From Sinorhizobium terangae (GTDB lineage: Bacteria > Pseudomonadota > Alphaproteobacteria > Rhizobiales > Rhizobiaceae): a stretch of DNA of 64,000 nucleotides. Below are positions 1 through 8,355 of this stretch, piece after piece. The translations under genes were made by a program, and so were the position numbers. Under the pieces are notes generated by a model, which was given only the letters and a program-made list of their open reading frames with translations, was not told the origin of the DNA and searched no databases. Within the stretch, counting starts at the first letter, position 1; every line of letters starts with the position of its first letter. The DNA lies in assembly GCF_009601505.1 (NCBI RefSeq), contig NZ_WITC01000061.1:124001-188000 (forward strand). Direction: 5' to 3'.

Positions 1-474
1 CTCAGGATGACGGTATCGGCCGGCGCCAATGTCGGCGAGCGGCTGATGGCCGTCGGCGACCGTCACTACGGCAACATCCGCGAGACCGCAAAAGACTGGC
101 TCAACCGCGTCGAAATCGACGAGGACCGGATCGACGACCAGCCGCGCGCCTTTTCCGGCGGCATGCGCCAGCGCCTGCAGATCGCCCGCAATCTCGTGAC
201 CTCACCCCGCCTCGTCTTCATGGACGAGCCGACCGGCGGCCTCGACGTGTCGGTGCAGGCCCGCCTGCTCGACCTTGTGCGCGGGCTCGTCCACGACCTC
301 GGGCTTGCCGCGATCATCGTCACCCACGACCTTGCCGTGGCGCGGCTCCTCTCTCACCGGATGATGGTGATGAAGGACGGCGCCGTTATCGAGCAGGGCC
401 TGACGGACCGCGTGCTCGACGATCCCCGCGAGCCCTACACCCAGCTTCTCGTTTCCTCGATTCTGCAGGTCTGA
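1..474 (+). CDS. phnK: C-P lyase ABC-type ATPase PhnK (3' part)
   Basis: The reading frame is open from base 1, so the 5' end lies outside the window. The visible part has the ABC signature SGGMRQR, Walker [13 protein letters not shown] and the switch-histidine segment [12 protein letters not shown], and ends with the PhnK-like tail [11 protein letters not shown]. PhnK is the ABC-fold subunit that associates with the PhnGHIJ core, which turns phosphonates into ribose cyclic phosphate plus a hydrocarbon; it is not a transporter ATPase. The next gene is phnL, which supports PhnK over an oligopeptide transporter ATPase (DppD/OppD family), its nearest look-alike. Confidence 0.9.
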   Translation, partial: LRMTVSAGANVGERLMAVGDRHYGNIRETAKDWLNRVEIDEDRIDDQPRAFSGGMRQRLQIARNLVTSPRLVFMDEPTGGLDVSVQARLLDLVRGLVHDLGLAAIIVTHDLAVARLLSHRMMVMKDGAVIEQGLTDRVLDDPREPYTQLLVSSILQV

Positions 475-475
475 C

Positions 476-520
476 GCATGATCCCGAAAATTGGAATCCG
501 GCTTTCGGAAAAGATCATGC
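476..520. repeat. Short palindromic intergenic element
   Basis: GCATGATC at the left edge is matched by GATCATGC at the right edge, with an inner CCGAAAA/TTTCGG pairing. It fills the phnK-phnL gap. Rhizobial genomes carry many such dispersed palindromes; the assignment rests on symmetry and resemblance only. Confidence 0.55.
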
Positions 521-539
521 GCAAAGGAAAGTAAAAGTC

Positions 540-1247
540 ATGGCTACTGCCCTTGTTGTTTCAGAAGTCGCCAAAAGCTTCACCATGCACTTGCGCGACG
601 GCGTCCGCCTGCCGGTGGTCGCCAATGTCTCCTTCTCGGTGAAGGCCGGCGAATGCGTCGTGCTCGGTGGCCCCTCGGGCGTTGGCAAGAGCTCGATCCT
701 CAAGATGCTCTACGGCAATTACGGTGTCGACGAAGGCCAGATCCTGATGGAGCATGACGGCCGATTGGTGAACCTTGCGACGGCGGAGCCGCGCATGGTG
801 CTCGAGGTGCGGCGCACGACGCTCGGCTATGTCAGCCAATTCCTGCGCGTCGTGCCGCGCGTCTCCGCCCTCGACATCGTCGCTGAACCGCTGCAGGCGC
901 GGGGCGTTGCGGCCGAAGAGGCGCGGGAACGGGCGGCGGAACTGCTTGCGAGGCTCAACCTGCCGAAGGAGCTCTGGGCCTTGCCGCCCGCCACCTTCTC
1001 CGGCGGCGAGCAGCAGCGCGTCAACATTGCCCGCGGCTTCATCACCGACCACAGGATCCTGCTGCTCGACGAACCGACCGCCTCGCTCGACGCGAAGAAC
1101 CGCACCGTCGTCGTCGAAATGATCGCCAAGAAGAAGGCGGAAGGTACCGCTCTGATCGGCATCTTCCACGACGAGGAAGTGCGTGACGCGGTCGCCGACC
1201 GCATCATCGACGTCGCCGAATTCTCGCCAAGGAAGCAGGCCGCATGA
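540..1247 (+). CDS. phnL: C-P lyase system ATPase PhnL
   Basis: A 235-aa ABC-fold protein with Walker [11 protein letters not shown] (about residues 41-50), signature [14 protein letters not shown], Walker [13 protein letters not shown], and the PhnL-typical [13 protein letters not shown] near the C terminus. PhnL acts with PhnI, PhnG and PhnH in loading phosphonate onto the ribose of ATP (purine displacement) before C-P cleavage. It follows phnK across a palindromic element and overlaps the next gene by 4 bp (ATGA), so the two are probably translationally coupled. The length is normal for the family. Confidence 0.93.
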   Translation: MATALVVSEVAKSFTMHLRDGVRLPVVANVSFSVKAGECVVLGGPSGVGKSSILKMLYGNYGVDEGQILMEHDGRLVNLATAEPRMVLEVRRTTLGYVSQFLRVVPRVSALDIVAEPLQARGVAAEEARERAAELLARLNLPKELWALPPATFSGGEQQRVNIARGFITDHRILLLDEPTASLDAKNRTVVVEMIAKKKAEGTALIGIFHDEEVRDAVADRIIDVAEFSPRKQAA

Positions 1248-1858
1248 GCGAAAAACTCGGGATCGAACCCTTTATCCACCCGACCGCGAGCGTCGTGAAT
1301 TCGACGCTCGGCCGCTACACGGAAGTCCAGGAGCGCTCGCGTCTCGCCGAGGTCGACTTCGGCGACTATTCCTACATCATGCAGGATGGCTCGATCTGGT
1401 GCGCGACGATCGGCAAGTTCGTCAACATCGCTGCGGCTGTGCGGATCAATGCCACCAACCATCCGACCTGGCGCGCGACGCTGCACCATTTCACCTATCG
1501 CGCGCCGAACTATTGGGACGACGCCGACCTCGACCACGATCTCTTCGCCTGGCGGCGGCAGAACCGGGTGACGATCGGCCATGACGTCTGGATCGGCCAC
1601 GGCGCGACGATCCTACCGGGGGTTACCGTCGGCAACGGTGCGGTAATCGGTGCCGGCGCCGTTGTATCCAAGGACGTCGCCCCCTATACGATCGTCGGTG
1701 GCGTTCCGGCGAAGCTCATCCGCGAGCGGTTTACCGCCGAGGTCGGCCGAGGCATGGATCGGCTCGCCTGGTGGGATTGGGACCACACGCGGCTGCGCCG
1801 CGCGCTCGACGATTTCCGCCACCTGAGCGCCGAGGAATTCCTGGTTCGGTACGGTTGA
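1244..1858 (+). CDS. Left-handed beta-helix acetyltransferase of the phn operon
   Basis: A 204-aa hexapeptide-repeat protein. Imperfect [LIV]GxxxxI repeats are visible around [16 protein letters not shown] and [30 protein letters not shown], the signature of xenobiotic/chloramphenicol (Vat-type) acetyltransferases; the C-terminal helix [16 protein letters not shown] is also typical. Members of this family sit in many rhizobial phn operons, where they may acetylate aminophosphonates in the way the unrelated PhnO does; that role is inferred from position. The start overlaps the phnL stop. It should not be called chloramphenicol resistance without evidence. Confidence 0.8.
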   Translation: MSEKLGIEPFIHPTASVVNSTLGRYTEVQERSRLAEVDFGDYSYIMQDGSIWCATIGKFVNIAAAVRINATNHPTWRATLHHFTYRAPNYWDDADLDHDLFAWRRQNRVTIGHDVWIGHGATILPGVTVGNGAVIGAGAVVSKDVAPYTIVGGVPAKLIRERFTAEVGRGMDRLAWWDWDHTRLRRALDDFRHLSAEEFLVRYG

Positions 1859-1860
1859 CC

Positions 1861-1957
1861 TCAGCAATTCCCGGAAAAACGTGTTTTCCGTCCGGAATTG
1901 CGTCGTTTCAAAGAGTTAGATCATTTCGCTGTTTCCGTGAAACAACAAAATGATCTA
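1861..1957. repeat. Dispersed intergenic repeat at the end of the phn operon
   Basis: The segment contains nested palindromes (CCGGAAAAACG with CGTTTTCCG-like symmetry, then AGATCATTT against AAATGATCT-like arms). Bases 1891-1911 recur exactly, in opposite orientation, at 33911-33931. It separates the end of the phn operon from the convergent gene and could act as a bidirectional terminator or folding element. Confidence 0.55.
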
Positions 1958-2551
1958 ATGCCCGTTCACCAGCTTGAGTATGAGCTGGTGGACATTGCCG
2001 CCATCGCTCATCTCGACCCGGTCGAAATCGCGGCTGCGCTGCCGTTGGGCGAGCGAAAGCGCGCCGAGGCGCTTGGTCAGTTCGGTCCTGATTTTACGGC
2101 ATGCCGGATCATTGGGCACAGTCAGGCCGACTGACGTGTTTTCGATCTGGCGCACCATGTCCTTGATAAAATCGCCATGCACCCGCTCATGCTGGTGCAC
2201 GCCGGCGACGAATGTCCCCCAGTTCTCCCGCACACCCGCCCGCAATGCTTTTGCGGGCTTCGGCAGCATGTAGGTGATCGTAAGCTTGGGCCGCGCGGTA
2301 GAGAGGACGCAGGCATCGCCCTGCGGCTCGTATTTCCGCGTCCAGGTCAGCTTGAAATCCGTATGCGCGATCGCGCGAACGGGGCCGAGCCTCGGCCCCC
2401 GCTCGCCGATCGACGCATAGAGTTCGGCACCGGTTTCTCCCGAAATCGCGTAGGTTTGCACCTTCTCGACGGCCTGCCATTCGGCGCGCGCAACGGCAGG
2501 CAATGCCGCCACGCACGCCGCCAACAGACAAGAACGAACGGCTGCCCCCAC
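1955..2551 (-). CDS. DUF922-type exported putative zinc protease
   Basis: 198 aa with a hydrophobic N-terminal segment and an AxA-type signal cleavage site (LPAVARAEW), so it is exported. The HERVHGD segment (about residue 119) is an HExxH zinc-protease motif in the position used by DUF922 proteins. Other family-like parts are the beta-rich N half (LTWTRKYEP) and the CVLSTARPKLTITYMLP strand before the motif. Two further Cys (about residues 79 and 151) could form a disulfide in the periplasm. It is convergent with the phn operon. Substrate unknown; the fold call is firmer than the activity. Confidence 0.75.
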   Translation of the reverse strand: MGAAVRSCLLAACVAALPAVARAEWQAVEKVQTYAISGETGAELYASIGERGPRLGPVRAIAHTDFKLTWTRKYEPQGDACVLSTARPKLTITYMLPKPAKALRAGVRENWGTFVAGVHQHERVHGDFIKDMVRQIENTSVGLTVPNDPACRKIRTELTKRLGALSLAQRQRSRDFDRVEMSDGGNVHQLILKLVNGH

Positions 2552-2617
2552 GCACTTCCCCCTACAATCGATAGGACATCTATCGGTACGTCCGTGCCGG
2601 ATGAAATCGGTGCGCGT

Positions 2618-3157
2618 TTAGTTGACGGCGTTGAGCGTCATCGACGTGCCGGCAGCAGCGATATTGAGCCCGATCTGGCCGGTGACGCTGATCGCCTGCA
2701 GATGGATCGAGCCAGCCGTGCCGCCGATGAGCACATTTGCACCGACGCCGGCGCCGACGGTCGCTTCGGCCGACGCGCCCTGGTAGATGCCGCCCAGCGA
2801 TCCGCGGTGGTAACCGGCGGTCGGCGCCAGCACCGCCCAGATCAGCCGGCTGCGCGTGGTGAACCCGAGATCGACGCCGAGTTTCCTGATCTCGCCCTGA
2901 TAGTGATCCGAAGCCTCGCCGGCGAGGCTGGACCGGAAGACGCAATCAACTTCCTTGGCCGAGCCGAGAACGTAACCGGCGCCGCCGCCGACGTTGCAGT
3001 CGAGATAGCCGATCTTCACACCGCCATGCAGATCCGGCTCCAGCGCCGGCGCCGGTGCCTGAGCCGGATAGCTGGGGACGTCGGCGGCATTGGCGGCAAC
3101 GGTCCCCGCGAGAACCAGCGCCGCGACGGACGCCTTCACGGCAAAACTCTTCTTCAT
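2618..3157 (-). CDS. DUF992 exported protein
   Basis: 179 aa with a clear signal peptide (MKKSFAVKASVAALVLAGTV..ANAA) followed by a Pro/Ala-rich linker. The body carries the DUF992 pattern: GGVKIGYLDCNV, then YVLGSAKEVDCVF, then YQGEIRKLGVDLGFT, and a Gly/Ala-rich glycine-zipper-like end. DUF992 proteins are small alphaproteobacterial periplasmic proteins, often in multiple paralogs, with no assigned function. A Shine-Dalgarno AAGGAGA lies just upstream of the ATG. It is probably monocistronic. Confidence 0.85.
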   Translation of the reverse strand: MKKSFAVKASVAALVLAGTVAANAADVPSYPAQAPAPALEPDLHGGVKIGYLDCNVGGGAGYVLGSAKEVDCVFRSSLAGEASDHYQGEIRKLGVDLGFTTRSRLIWAVLAPTAGYHRGSLGGIYQGASAEATVGAGVGANVLIGGTAGSIHLQAISVTGQIGLNIAAAGTSMTLNAVN

Positions 3158-3361
3158 TGATGGTCTCCTTTCGGGATCGGCAGCGGTGGCCAGCGCTCGT
3201 ACGTCCAGCGAACAAAGCGCAGGTTGCAGATGGTAGGAGTCGCACCCTTAGTTCCCGATTGGGCTTTTCCAAGGCACGCCCGAACCCCGAATAACGAAAA
3301 GGCGCTATCGGCCTGCATGCAAGAGCGTTTTCCACAACGCCATCTGAGCTTGAGGAGGTGT

Positions 3362-3484
3362 TTCAACGCCAAGATCGGCGAAGCGATGGAACGGCTTGCG
3401 TGGCGGGGCTGGGACCCTGCCAAGCTGGGCCGCGCCACTCGACGACTTCTGCGCGCTGCCGGCGAAAGGGTTTCGCACGGCTGA
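3362..3484 (+). pseudogene. C-terminal remnant of a hexapeptide acetyltransferase
   Basis: The frame reads GEAMERLAWRGWDPAKLGRA, which parallels [19 protein letters not shown] at the end of the acetyltransferase at 1244-1858. No hexapeptide repeats precede it, and upstream sequence in this frame is not family-like. It therefore looks like the tail of a lost or recombined acetyltransferase copy. Confidence 0.5.
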
Positions 3485-3505
3485 CTGCTGCCGACGGCGC
3501 GCGCC

Positions 3506-3531
3506 AGCCCCTCCCTTAAGCGGGAGGGGCT
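3506..3531. terminator. Stem-loop, possible terminator
   Basis: A perfect 10-bp stem (AGCCCCTCCC / GGGAGGGGCT) with a 6-nt loop lies just before the end of the minus-strand gene at 3542. No strong T-run follows on either strand, so factor-independent termination would be weak. Confidence 0.4.
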
Positions 3532-3541
3532 TCTCGACCTG

Positions 3542-3940
3542 TCAGAACTTCGAATAGGCGTTCGTCACGGTCTTCGCGTTTCCTGCGCCGATTTGTTTTT
3601 GCAGGGCCAGAATCGTGTCTCTCGCGCTGGCGGTGAGTGCCGGACTGGTCGCAAGCTGAGACAAGCTCTTGCTTAGCTGATCGCGAGCGCTCGCGCTCAG
3701 CGGCACGCTTGTCAGAAGCTGCGATAAATTCTTGCTCTTTGTTCCCGCAAGCAAATTCCCTGCCCCGACGCCAAAAGCAGTCTTCGAGGACAAAATGGAG
3801 TTTATTTTCATGGACTGAAGCGAGAAGCTGGCAACATTGGTGATTGATTTGAACATCGAAGCTAATTCCTCAGGAATCACGGTTGCAGTTGCTGCGGCTG
3901 CGGTCTGTTCGTCCAGAGCAACCACCGCATGCACAACCAT
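3542..3940 (-). CDS. Hypothetical protein
   Basis: Not recognised. 132 aa from the first ATG; a second ATG at 3856 (MFKSITNVASF) has a GAGGA about 10 nt upstream and would give 104 aa, so the start is open. The protein is rich in Ser, Ala, Lys and Gln, has few aromatics, and contains an internal near-repeat (LSASARDQLSKSLSQL and LTASARDTILALQKQ), suggesting helical repeats. No signal peptide or membrane segment is seen. GC content looks lower than in the flanking genes. Confidence 0.5.
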   Translation of the reverse strand: MVVHAVVALDEQTAAAATATVIPEELASMFKSITNVASFSLQSMKINSILSSKTAFGVGAGNLLAGTKSKNLSQLLTSVPLSASARDQLSKSLSQLATSPALTASARDTILALQKQIGAGNAKTVTNAYSKF

Positions 3941-4033
3941 TACGTGCTATCGATTTCGAGTTTCCTATCGCGCCGGCATGCCTTTTATTCAAATTGCTTA
4001 AAGGCGGCCCGCGCGATCGCCAGGAAGTCTGCG

Positions 4034-4579
4034 CTAGCCCACCACTAACAGGCAGACATAGGCAAGCACCGTGACGAGCAATCCGCGGAAGGCGAAGTTG
4101 ACGAATCGGTACTTGCTGCACGCGATTGCCGAAAGCGCATCGGCGTTCTCGACGTACTGGCGGAACAGGTAGGACGCGTCCCCATGCTCAGCAGCCTTCG
4201 AAAAGGCCTCGCGATGAGTGGACCACGCGCCCCAGAAAAGCGTGGTGGAAGTGGCGCCCTTGCGGGGCAGGACCACGAGGATCGCTGCTACCAGCGAAAA
4301 GACCGAGGCGAGCGCCAAGGCGCCGGATAGTATCACTGCGAGTATGTCCCCGCCGACGTAGCGGCTCCAAGTAAACACGCTCCGCCCTTCCTCCGAGCCA
4401 ACAAGGAACGCGAACATAAATGTGAAAATATAGGCTGCTTTCTGATCGGACATCTTGATCTGATCATAGAAGACATCGTTGATCTTCTGGATATGATCGT
4501 AATAGGCGCCAGACGCGACACGCCGTTCCGCGTCCTCACTTGGCGGATCGAGCTTGTACAGACTTCCCCCTGTGTCCAT
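4034..4579 (-). CDS. Membrane protein resembling Pycsar effectors (PycTM/DUF5706)
   Basis: 181 aa. An N-terminal amphipathic helix with KMSDQKAAYIFTFMFAF leads into a first membrane segment (about residues 48-62). A second hydrophobic segment (about 76-102) ends in VLPRKG. Then come LFWGAW, a soluble helix YVENADALSAIACSKYRFVN, and a last membrane segment (about 163-180). The DxKA motif, the PR after the second segment, the aromatic-Gly box and the final Kyr-type helix match the Pycsar effector family as I know it; that family depolarises or perforates membranes on sensing cyclic pyrimidine nucleotides. It is divergent from the operon that encodes a cyclase at 8355. An unrelated 3-TM protein remains possible. 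Confidence 0.6.
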   Translation of the reverse strand: MDTGGSLYKLDPPSEDAERRVASGAYYDHIQKINDVFYDQIKMSDQKAAYIFTFMFAFLVGSEEGRSVFTWSRYVGGDILAVILSGALALASVFSLVAAILVVLPRKGATSTTLFWGAWSTHREAFSKAAEHGDASYLFRQYVENADALSAIACSKYRFVNFAFRGLLVTVLAYVCLLVVG

Positions 4580-4710
4580 GCGGTATCCCCTTCCCTCTCG
4601 TCACCTCTTTACTACACCAGGGCGACAATAATATCCGCCCAAAACTGGGCTCTTGACTTTTTTGCCCCAAAAATCCAGTGGATTCATTGTAACGAGGGGC
4701 ATATCCGGAG

Positions 4711-7700
4711 ATGCGGAGAAAAAGCACGGGGGCGTTGCTTGCCGCCATGGCGCTTTTTGCGCCGTGGTCGGTGGTTGCTGAGCCCTTGCCGCGCTCTGCG
4801 CCCGTTGCCGGCTCGGTCATCGCCCGCAAATCCGGCGAGGAAGTGCGATTCGTCGACGTTTCGAACTGGCGCGTGGTCGATCTTGCCCAGGACCTGCTTG
4901 CCGGCGACGTGTTGCGCACCAACGCGACCGGCGCGCTCGCCGTGCTCTTCCGCGACCACACCCAGATCCGGCTCGGACGCAACACGGCGCTCCGCGTCAA
5001 GCAGATCGGTGCCGGCGACACAAATCTGGAACTGCAGTCGGGCACCATCTGGGCTCGCGCCGAGCGCGGCGGTCAGGGCCTGGTCATCGACACGCCAGCC
5101 GCGGCGGCGGCGATCCGCGGCACCGACTGGACGCTGACCGTCGGCGCCGACGGCAAGACCTCGCTTGTCGTTCTCGAAGGCGTCGTCGAACTCAGCAATC
5201 CCTATGGACGTGTGACGGTGAAGCAGGGCGAAGGCGCGGTCGCCTCGATCGGCAGCGCCCCGACGAAGATCGTCATCGTCACGCCCAAGGACCGCGAGCA
5301 GATGCTATTCCATCTGTCGTTGCGCGACGCCTTCGTTTGGATGCCTGCCACATCGCTTAAAGTGCCCGAGATGCGACGTCAGCGCGCACGGATCGAAGGC
5401 CGGCCGGAAGCCTCCCGCGCGGCCGAAGACTGGCTGACCTTGGCCGAAATCTATCTGGCACTCGACGGTCGGCAGAAGGCGCAGGCGGCGCTTGCGCAGG
5501 CGCGAGGGCAAGGCCTCGATCGAAAGCAGGCGGCACGTGCAACGCTTGTCGATGCGCTGATCGCTGGCTCCGAGAACCGCTACGGTGATGCTGCGAAGCT
5601 CTTCGCCGAGGCCGAGCGCGGCCTCGATGCCAAGCGCCGCTCCATCGCCGCCTATGGCGGTTACTTTGCCCGTGCGCTCGCCAATCCCGAACACGTCGAA
5701 AACCCACCTCGCCGGGCGGCGGGCGCTTACGGCGCGCTGGCCGAAGCCTGGACGGCGGGTTTCCGCACCGATATCCACGCCGCCATCGAAACGCTCAAGA
5801 AGGCGGAACGGCAGCATCCGGACGATCCGACGTTACCCGCCGCGCGCGCACATTTCGCCATGCTGCTCGATGAGCGCGAGGAAGTGCTTGACGGGATCGA
5901 AAGGGCGCTTGCGATCGATCCGGATGACCCGACCGCACTCGAAGCACGCGCCAATTACCGCCTCCACATCGACAACGATCAGGATGGGGCACTCGCAGAC
6001 GTCGAGCATGCCCTGAAGACAGCGCCGGGCTCTCCGTCTGTCTGGAACTCCCTCGCGCTCATCCAGGGGCACCGTGGCGACAATCGCTCAGCCGAGAACG
6101 CACTGAAGAAAGCAATCGCGCTCGATCCGCAGGATCCGCTTTATCACGCCAACCTGGCGGTGCAATACATGGACGAATTGCGCCTCCAGGAGGCCAAACG
6201 CGAGCTCGATACCGCACTCGCGATCGATCCATCCTTCGATCTGGTGCTCGTCGCGCGCGGCCGCTATCACTTGCAAAACGGCGACGTGGATAAGGCGATC
6301 ACAGATCTGCTCGCCGGCTCGACGGCTAATCCTGCCTATTCCAATGCGCAGCTCCTGCTCGCGGCGGCGCAGTATGAAAAAGGCGACCGAATACCTGCGG
6401 CGCAGGCACTCGACAATGCCGACAGACTGGATCCGAACGATCCTGTCGTCTCACAGGTGCGCACAATAATTGCGATCGATGAGTACGATGCGAATGCGGC
6501 CATCCGCTACGCTCAGGAAACCATGCGGCGCACCCGCGCCCAAGGTGGCGACACGGCAGCCCTGGGTGCCAATCAGGAAGCGGGCTCGACGCTGAATAAC
6601 GCCTTTCGCCTGCAGGGCCTCGACGCTTGGGGGCAATATTACGGCGATGCAGTGTTCGATCCGTTTGCTGGTGCGGCCTATGTGGACCAGGCGATCCGCG
6701 GCAGCGTCAATCCCCTGTTCAATGCATATGACTTTGACGGCAGTCCGGTCGCCAACTCGCAAAACCCATCGAGCTTCTCCGCCTTCTTCCAGGGGCTTTT
6801 GATTGAACCGCATATGCTGGCCGACCGCGCACGCGCGGCCGACCTGTTTCAAACCCCCTTCTTCGAAGTCGACCTCGGCGGCGGTGTCGTGGCGGACGAG
6901 GATCACGCCGGCTGGATCGGTGAAGCCGAAGTCAGGGGTTTCACTTTCTCGCCATTCCCGATCAGCGTGTTCGGCAATTTGCAATGGACGGAGCCGCACG
7001 ACACCGTCGACCTCGGAAGCAGCCTCGAGGTCGATCATGAGTCACGTCTGATCAGCGGTAGCGCCTATCTGACCGCAACCCCATCTCCCGACGATCGGGT
7101 GGTCGCCTTCTTGAGCATGGCGGAAGTGGATGACAGCCGGAATATTTTCGACATTCCGGATCCGGACCTGTTCCCACTTACCGCCGACCAGCTGAACAAC
7201 GACAGCGGTTCGAGCCTGATCTCCGGGGTCGCCTGGAGTCATACATTTGGATATCAAAATATCGCCAATGCCGCGTTCTTCTTCAGCGACCGGGAGATCG
7301 ATGAAGCCTCGCAGCTGGTTTTCTCGGACATCCCCTTCCCCGATCTTGTGCACCTGAAGAGTGAGCAGAGGGAGACGAGCTACATCGGCGCGTTGAACCA
7401 CCTTTACGGAGATGGTGACCTGACGTGGCGCTATGGCATTGAGGCCGGCGCCGTTAGATCGGAAGCGAAGGCGGAGTATTACGACCTTATCCCCCCTGCG
7501 ACGCCGTTTAGCTCCACGAGTTTATCCGCCACCACAGGGGTCATGAAGGCCTATGTCGACGGCCTGTACGAGATCACGCCGGACCTGAAGGTCGAGAGCG
7601 CGCTCTTTGCCCGTTATATCGAGGACGTTAACGACGACAATATTCGGCTTGAACCGAAGCTCGGTATCGCCTGGGCGCCGGCCGACGGCCATTGGCTGCG

Positions 7701-8355
7701 CGCAGCCGTTCAGCGCGAGGGCTATAATTTCGGCTCCGCCACCCTGGCGCCCATCGGCATCGTCGGCCTTCAACCGAACCAGTTCCTCATCGGTACGGAG
7801 GGTTATGCCGATACCCTCGCCCTGCGATGGGATGCGGAGTGGAGCGACTGGCTTTTCACCGCGGTCGATTATCAGCATCAGGAAATCCGTAACGGCTCAA
7901 TCGCGATTCCGTTTTCCATTCTGTTCGCGCCGAACGCGTTCGATTTCGACAAGGCCAGAGTCGACCGCGTGGCGCTGACGGCCAACCTGGCGCTCGGACA
8001 TGGCCTCGGCCTGTCGGCGACGGTCGCCCGCACGGAGAGCGACGACCTCTCTGCAGGCACCAGTGGCGACCTCCCATTCCTGCCGGAAAGCTCGGGTCAG
8101 GTGGCGCTGACATGGGTTAGCACCGCCAACGTCAGGACGACCGTGGCGGCAAACTATATTGGCGAGCGCTTCGGCGGCGCGACAACCTTGGACGACTTCT
8201 GGACCCTCGATGCATCCCTCCTATGGGAGCCCTTCGACAAGCGGTTCGAGGTGGAACTCGCCGGCTTCAACCTGCTCGACGAGGAATTCGAGGTGCGCGA
8301 CGGCCTTCCCGGCTGGGGCCCCACCGTCAAGGGCACTGTCAAAGTGCGGTTCTGA
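4711..8355 (+). CDS. FecR-TPR-beta-barrel fusion outer-membrane protein
   Basis: 1214 aa. A signal peptide (cleavage near VVAEPLP) is followed by a FecR domain (about 28-190: GDVLRTNATGALAVLFRD, GTIWARAE, AAIRGTDWTLTV). A TPR region follows (about 235-600) with repeated (A/L)xxLDPxDP helices. From about 717 it is a TonB-dependent-receptor-like beta-barrel ending in the C-terminal Phe expected of outer-membrane proteins. No plug domain or TonB box is apparent, so it may not be a transporter. The stop overlaps the cyclase start (TGATG), so the two are likely co-made and functionally linked. Substrate or signal unknown. Confidence 0.8.
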   Translation: MRRKSTGALLAAMALFAPWSVVAEPLPRSAPVAGSVIARKSGEEVRFVDVSNWRVVDLAQDLLAGDVLRTNATGALAVLFRDHTQIRLGRNTALRVKQIGAGDTNLELQSGTIWARAERGGQGLVIDTPAAAAAIRGTDWTLTVGADGKTSLVVLEGVVELSNPYGRVTVKQGEGAVASIGSAPTKIVIVTPKDREQMLFHLSLRDAFVWMPATSLKVPEMRRQRARIEGRPEASRAAEDWLTLAEIYLALDGRQKAQAALAQARGQGLDRKQAARATLVDALIAGSENRYGDAAKLFAEAERGLDAKRRSIAAYGGYFARALANPEHVENPPRRAAGAYGALAEAWTAGFRTDIHAAIETLKKAERQHPDDPTLPAARAHFAMLLDEREEVLDGIERALAIDPDDPTALEARANYRLHIDNDQDGALADVEHALKTAPGSPSVWNSLALIQGHRGDNRSAENALKKAIALDPQDPLYHANLAVQYMDELRLQEAKRELDTALAIDPSFDLVLVARGRYHLQNGDVDKAITDLLAGSTANPAYSNAQLLLAAAQYEKGDRIPAAQALDNADRLDPNDPVVSQVRTIIAIDEYDANAAIRYAQETMRRTRAQGGDTAALGANQEAGSTLNNAFRLQGLDAWGQYYGDAVFDPFAGAAYVDQAIRGSVNPLFNAYDFDGSPVANSQNPSSFSAFFQGLLIEPHMLADRARAADLFQTPFFEVDLGGGVVADEDHAGWIGEAEVRGFTFSPFPISVFGNLQWTEPHDTVDLGSSLEVDHESRLISGSAYLTATPSPDDRVVAFLSMAEVDDSRNIFDIPDPDLFPLTADQLNNDSGSSLISGVAWSHTFGYQNIANAAFFFSDREIDEASQLVFSDIPFPDLVHLKSEQRETSYIGALNHLYGDGDLTWRYGIEAGAVRSEAKAEYYDLIPPATPFSSTSLSATTGVMKAYVDGLYEITPDLKVESALFARYIEDVNDDNIRLEPKLGIAWAPADGHWLRAAVQREGYNFGSATLAPIGIVGLQPNQFLIGTEGYADTLALRWDAEWSDWLFTAVDYQHQEIRNGSIAIPFSILFAPNAFDFDKARVDRVALTANLALGHGLGLSATVARTESDDLSAGTSGDLPFLPESSGQVALTWVSTANVRTTVAANYIGERFGGATTLDDFWTLDASLLWEPFDKRFEVELAGFNLLDEEFEVRDGLPGWGPTVKGTVKVRF

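Noticed and set aside
1244-1858. Chloramphenicol resistance gene
   Set aside because: Fold is shared, but the phn operon context points to metabolism.
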